Shown one piece after another: positions 12,547-13,063 of a stretch of DNA of 13,063 nucleotides. The position numbers and the translations under genes are program-made. The notes under the pieces were generated by a model that was not told the DNA's origin, made no database searches, and saw only the letters and a program-made list of their open reading frames with translations. The DNA is taken from positions 1-13,063 of the forward strand of contig JAQBBE010000032.1 in the NCBI GenBank assembly GCA_032126435.1. The letters run 5' to 3'. Every line of letters starts with the position of its first letter. Positions within the stretch are counted from its first letter, which is position 1. Origin of the DNA: JAAXQD01 sp032126435. Its GTDB lineage: Bacteria > Desulfobacterota > Desulfobacteria > Desulfobacterales > UBA11574.

Positions 12547-13063
12547 CCTGAATGACGCTCTGAGAAAATTGAGAGACGATATTCCACGGATAGTCGACTT
12601 GCTGGGACTCGACCGCGGCAAGGAGACGGACACATGGGCCCATATTATCGACCAGAAGCTGCTGGTCCGGCTCTCACCGGATTTTCCCATAATGGCCACC
12701 ATCTGCGGCGGCGGCTCTTCAGGAAAGTCGACGCTGTTCAACTCCATTGTGGGTGACCGGCTTTCACCGGTGGGCGGCAGCGCGGGGCTCAATCGCCGTG
12801 TTCTCGTGTCCGCCCACGAAGACATCCTCCGCCGGCCGGAGATTCTTCCCGCCCTGTTTGAACCCTTCGGGCATCGGCCCGCCCGACTTGAAAACCCGCA
12901 GGACCTCACCCTGTCGGGTCCTCCGCTCTATGTATTAAACGATGCGGTTCCCAGGAATCTGGTTCTCATGGACACACCGGACTTTGATACCGGTGCCAAA
13001 GGCGTATACATCAACCGGGATGTTACCCGGCAAGCCCTGGAAGCATCCGATATTTTGGTATAT
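12524..13063 (+). CDS. P-loop GTPase (TRAFAC / dynamin-like type), N-terminal part, cut by window edge
   Basis: 180 codons are visible and the frame is open at the window end. After a helical N-terminus (1-50) comes the G1 P-loop Gly62-GGSS-Gly67-Lys68-Ser69-Thr in the context ATICGGGSSGKSTLFNSIVG, a switch-like region with GSAGLNRR (about 85-92), and a G3 motif D150-T-P-D-F-D. G3 has Asp at the usual Gly position (DxxD rather than DxxG), seen in some bacterial dynamin-like or 50S-binding-type GTPases. The rest, including G4, lies outside the window, so the subfamily is uncertain. ATG at 12524 is the only suitable start near the N-terminus and lacks its own ribosome binding site; it overlaps the leader ORF. 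Confidence 0.8.
   Translation, partial: MKNLYTHNLNDALRKLRDDIPRIVDLLGLDRGKETDTWAHIIDQKLLVRLSPDFPIMATICGGGSSGKSTLFNSIVGDRLSPVGGSAGLNRRVLVSAHEDILRRPEILPALFEPFGHRPARLENPQDLTLSGPPLYVLNDAVPRNLVLMDTPDFDTGAKGVYINRDVTRQALEASDILVY

Noticed and set aside
1..13063. CRISPR array, prophage, toxin-antitoxin or defence island
   Set aside because: No regularly spaced direct repeats, integrase, phage structural genes, Cas genes or paired small toxin/antitoxin genes were seen.

Overview
The window looks like part of a large chromosome of a sulfate-reducing Desulfobacterota (Desulfobacteraceae/Desulfosarcina-like). This is inferred from gene content and style: a PAS sensor starting with the lineage-typical MANKPTYKELVQKVKKLEQE segment, a GlcF/HdrD-like CCG iron-sulfur protein, a YpsA-like SLOG/DUF6794 protein, a tandem UspA, wide intergenic gaps and interspersed palindromic repeats. 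No species can be assigned from sequence alone.

Layout. 1-358 (-) is the N-terminal part of a PAS-domain sensor cut by the window edge. 359-866 holds no convincing gene, only a terminator-like hairpin. 867-1079 (-) is a dodecin lacking the flavin-stacking Trp, preceded by a two-tier hairpin. 1080-1737 is non-coding with hairpins. 1782-3089 (+) is a GlcF-type (Fe-S) protein without a flavoprotein partner. 3137-3391 is a MITE-like palindromic element, followed by tRNA-Leu(CAA) with its terminator, then a short unit with promoter, hairpin and terminator that looks like an undescribed small RNA (about 3692-3778). 4005-4829 (+) is a degenerate SLOG plus DUF6794 fusion, 4984-5415 (+) a PilZ protein and 5592-6893 (+) RmuC. 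6930-7127 (-) encodes a two-helix membrane protein. 7492-7917 (+) is a bacterial cereblon-type CULT-domain protein with a complete tri-tryptophan cage and zinc cysteines. A strong sigma70 promoter at 8072-8100 leads through a possible small ORF with a repeated LGCKFV motif into a tandem universal stress protein (8325-9233) and a class III aminotransferase (9363-10691). 10695-10943 (-) is a conserved small protein of unknown function. 11234-12460 (+) is an MFS transporter, and 12524-13063 (+) is the start of a P-loop GTPase, apparently coupled to a 15-residue leader ORF.

The genes do not form one pathway. They are mostly single housekeeping, regulatory or stress units (c-di-GMP response, stress response, recombination, transport) separated by long spacers. 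I see no CRISPR array, phage module, toxin-antitoxin pair or defence island. The most interesting items are the CULT protein, the small RNA candidate, the MITE-like element, the LGCKFV small ORF and the diverged SLOG fusion.
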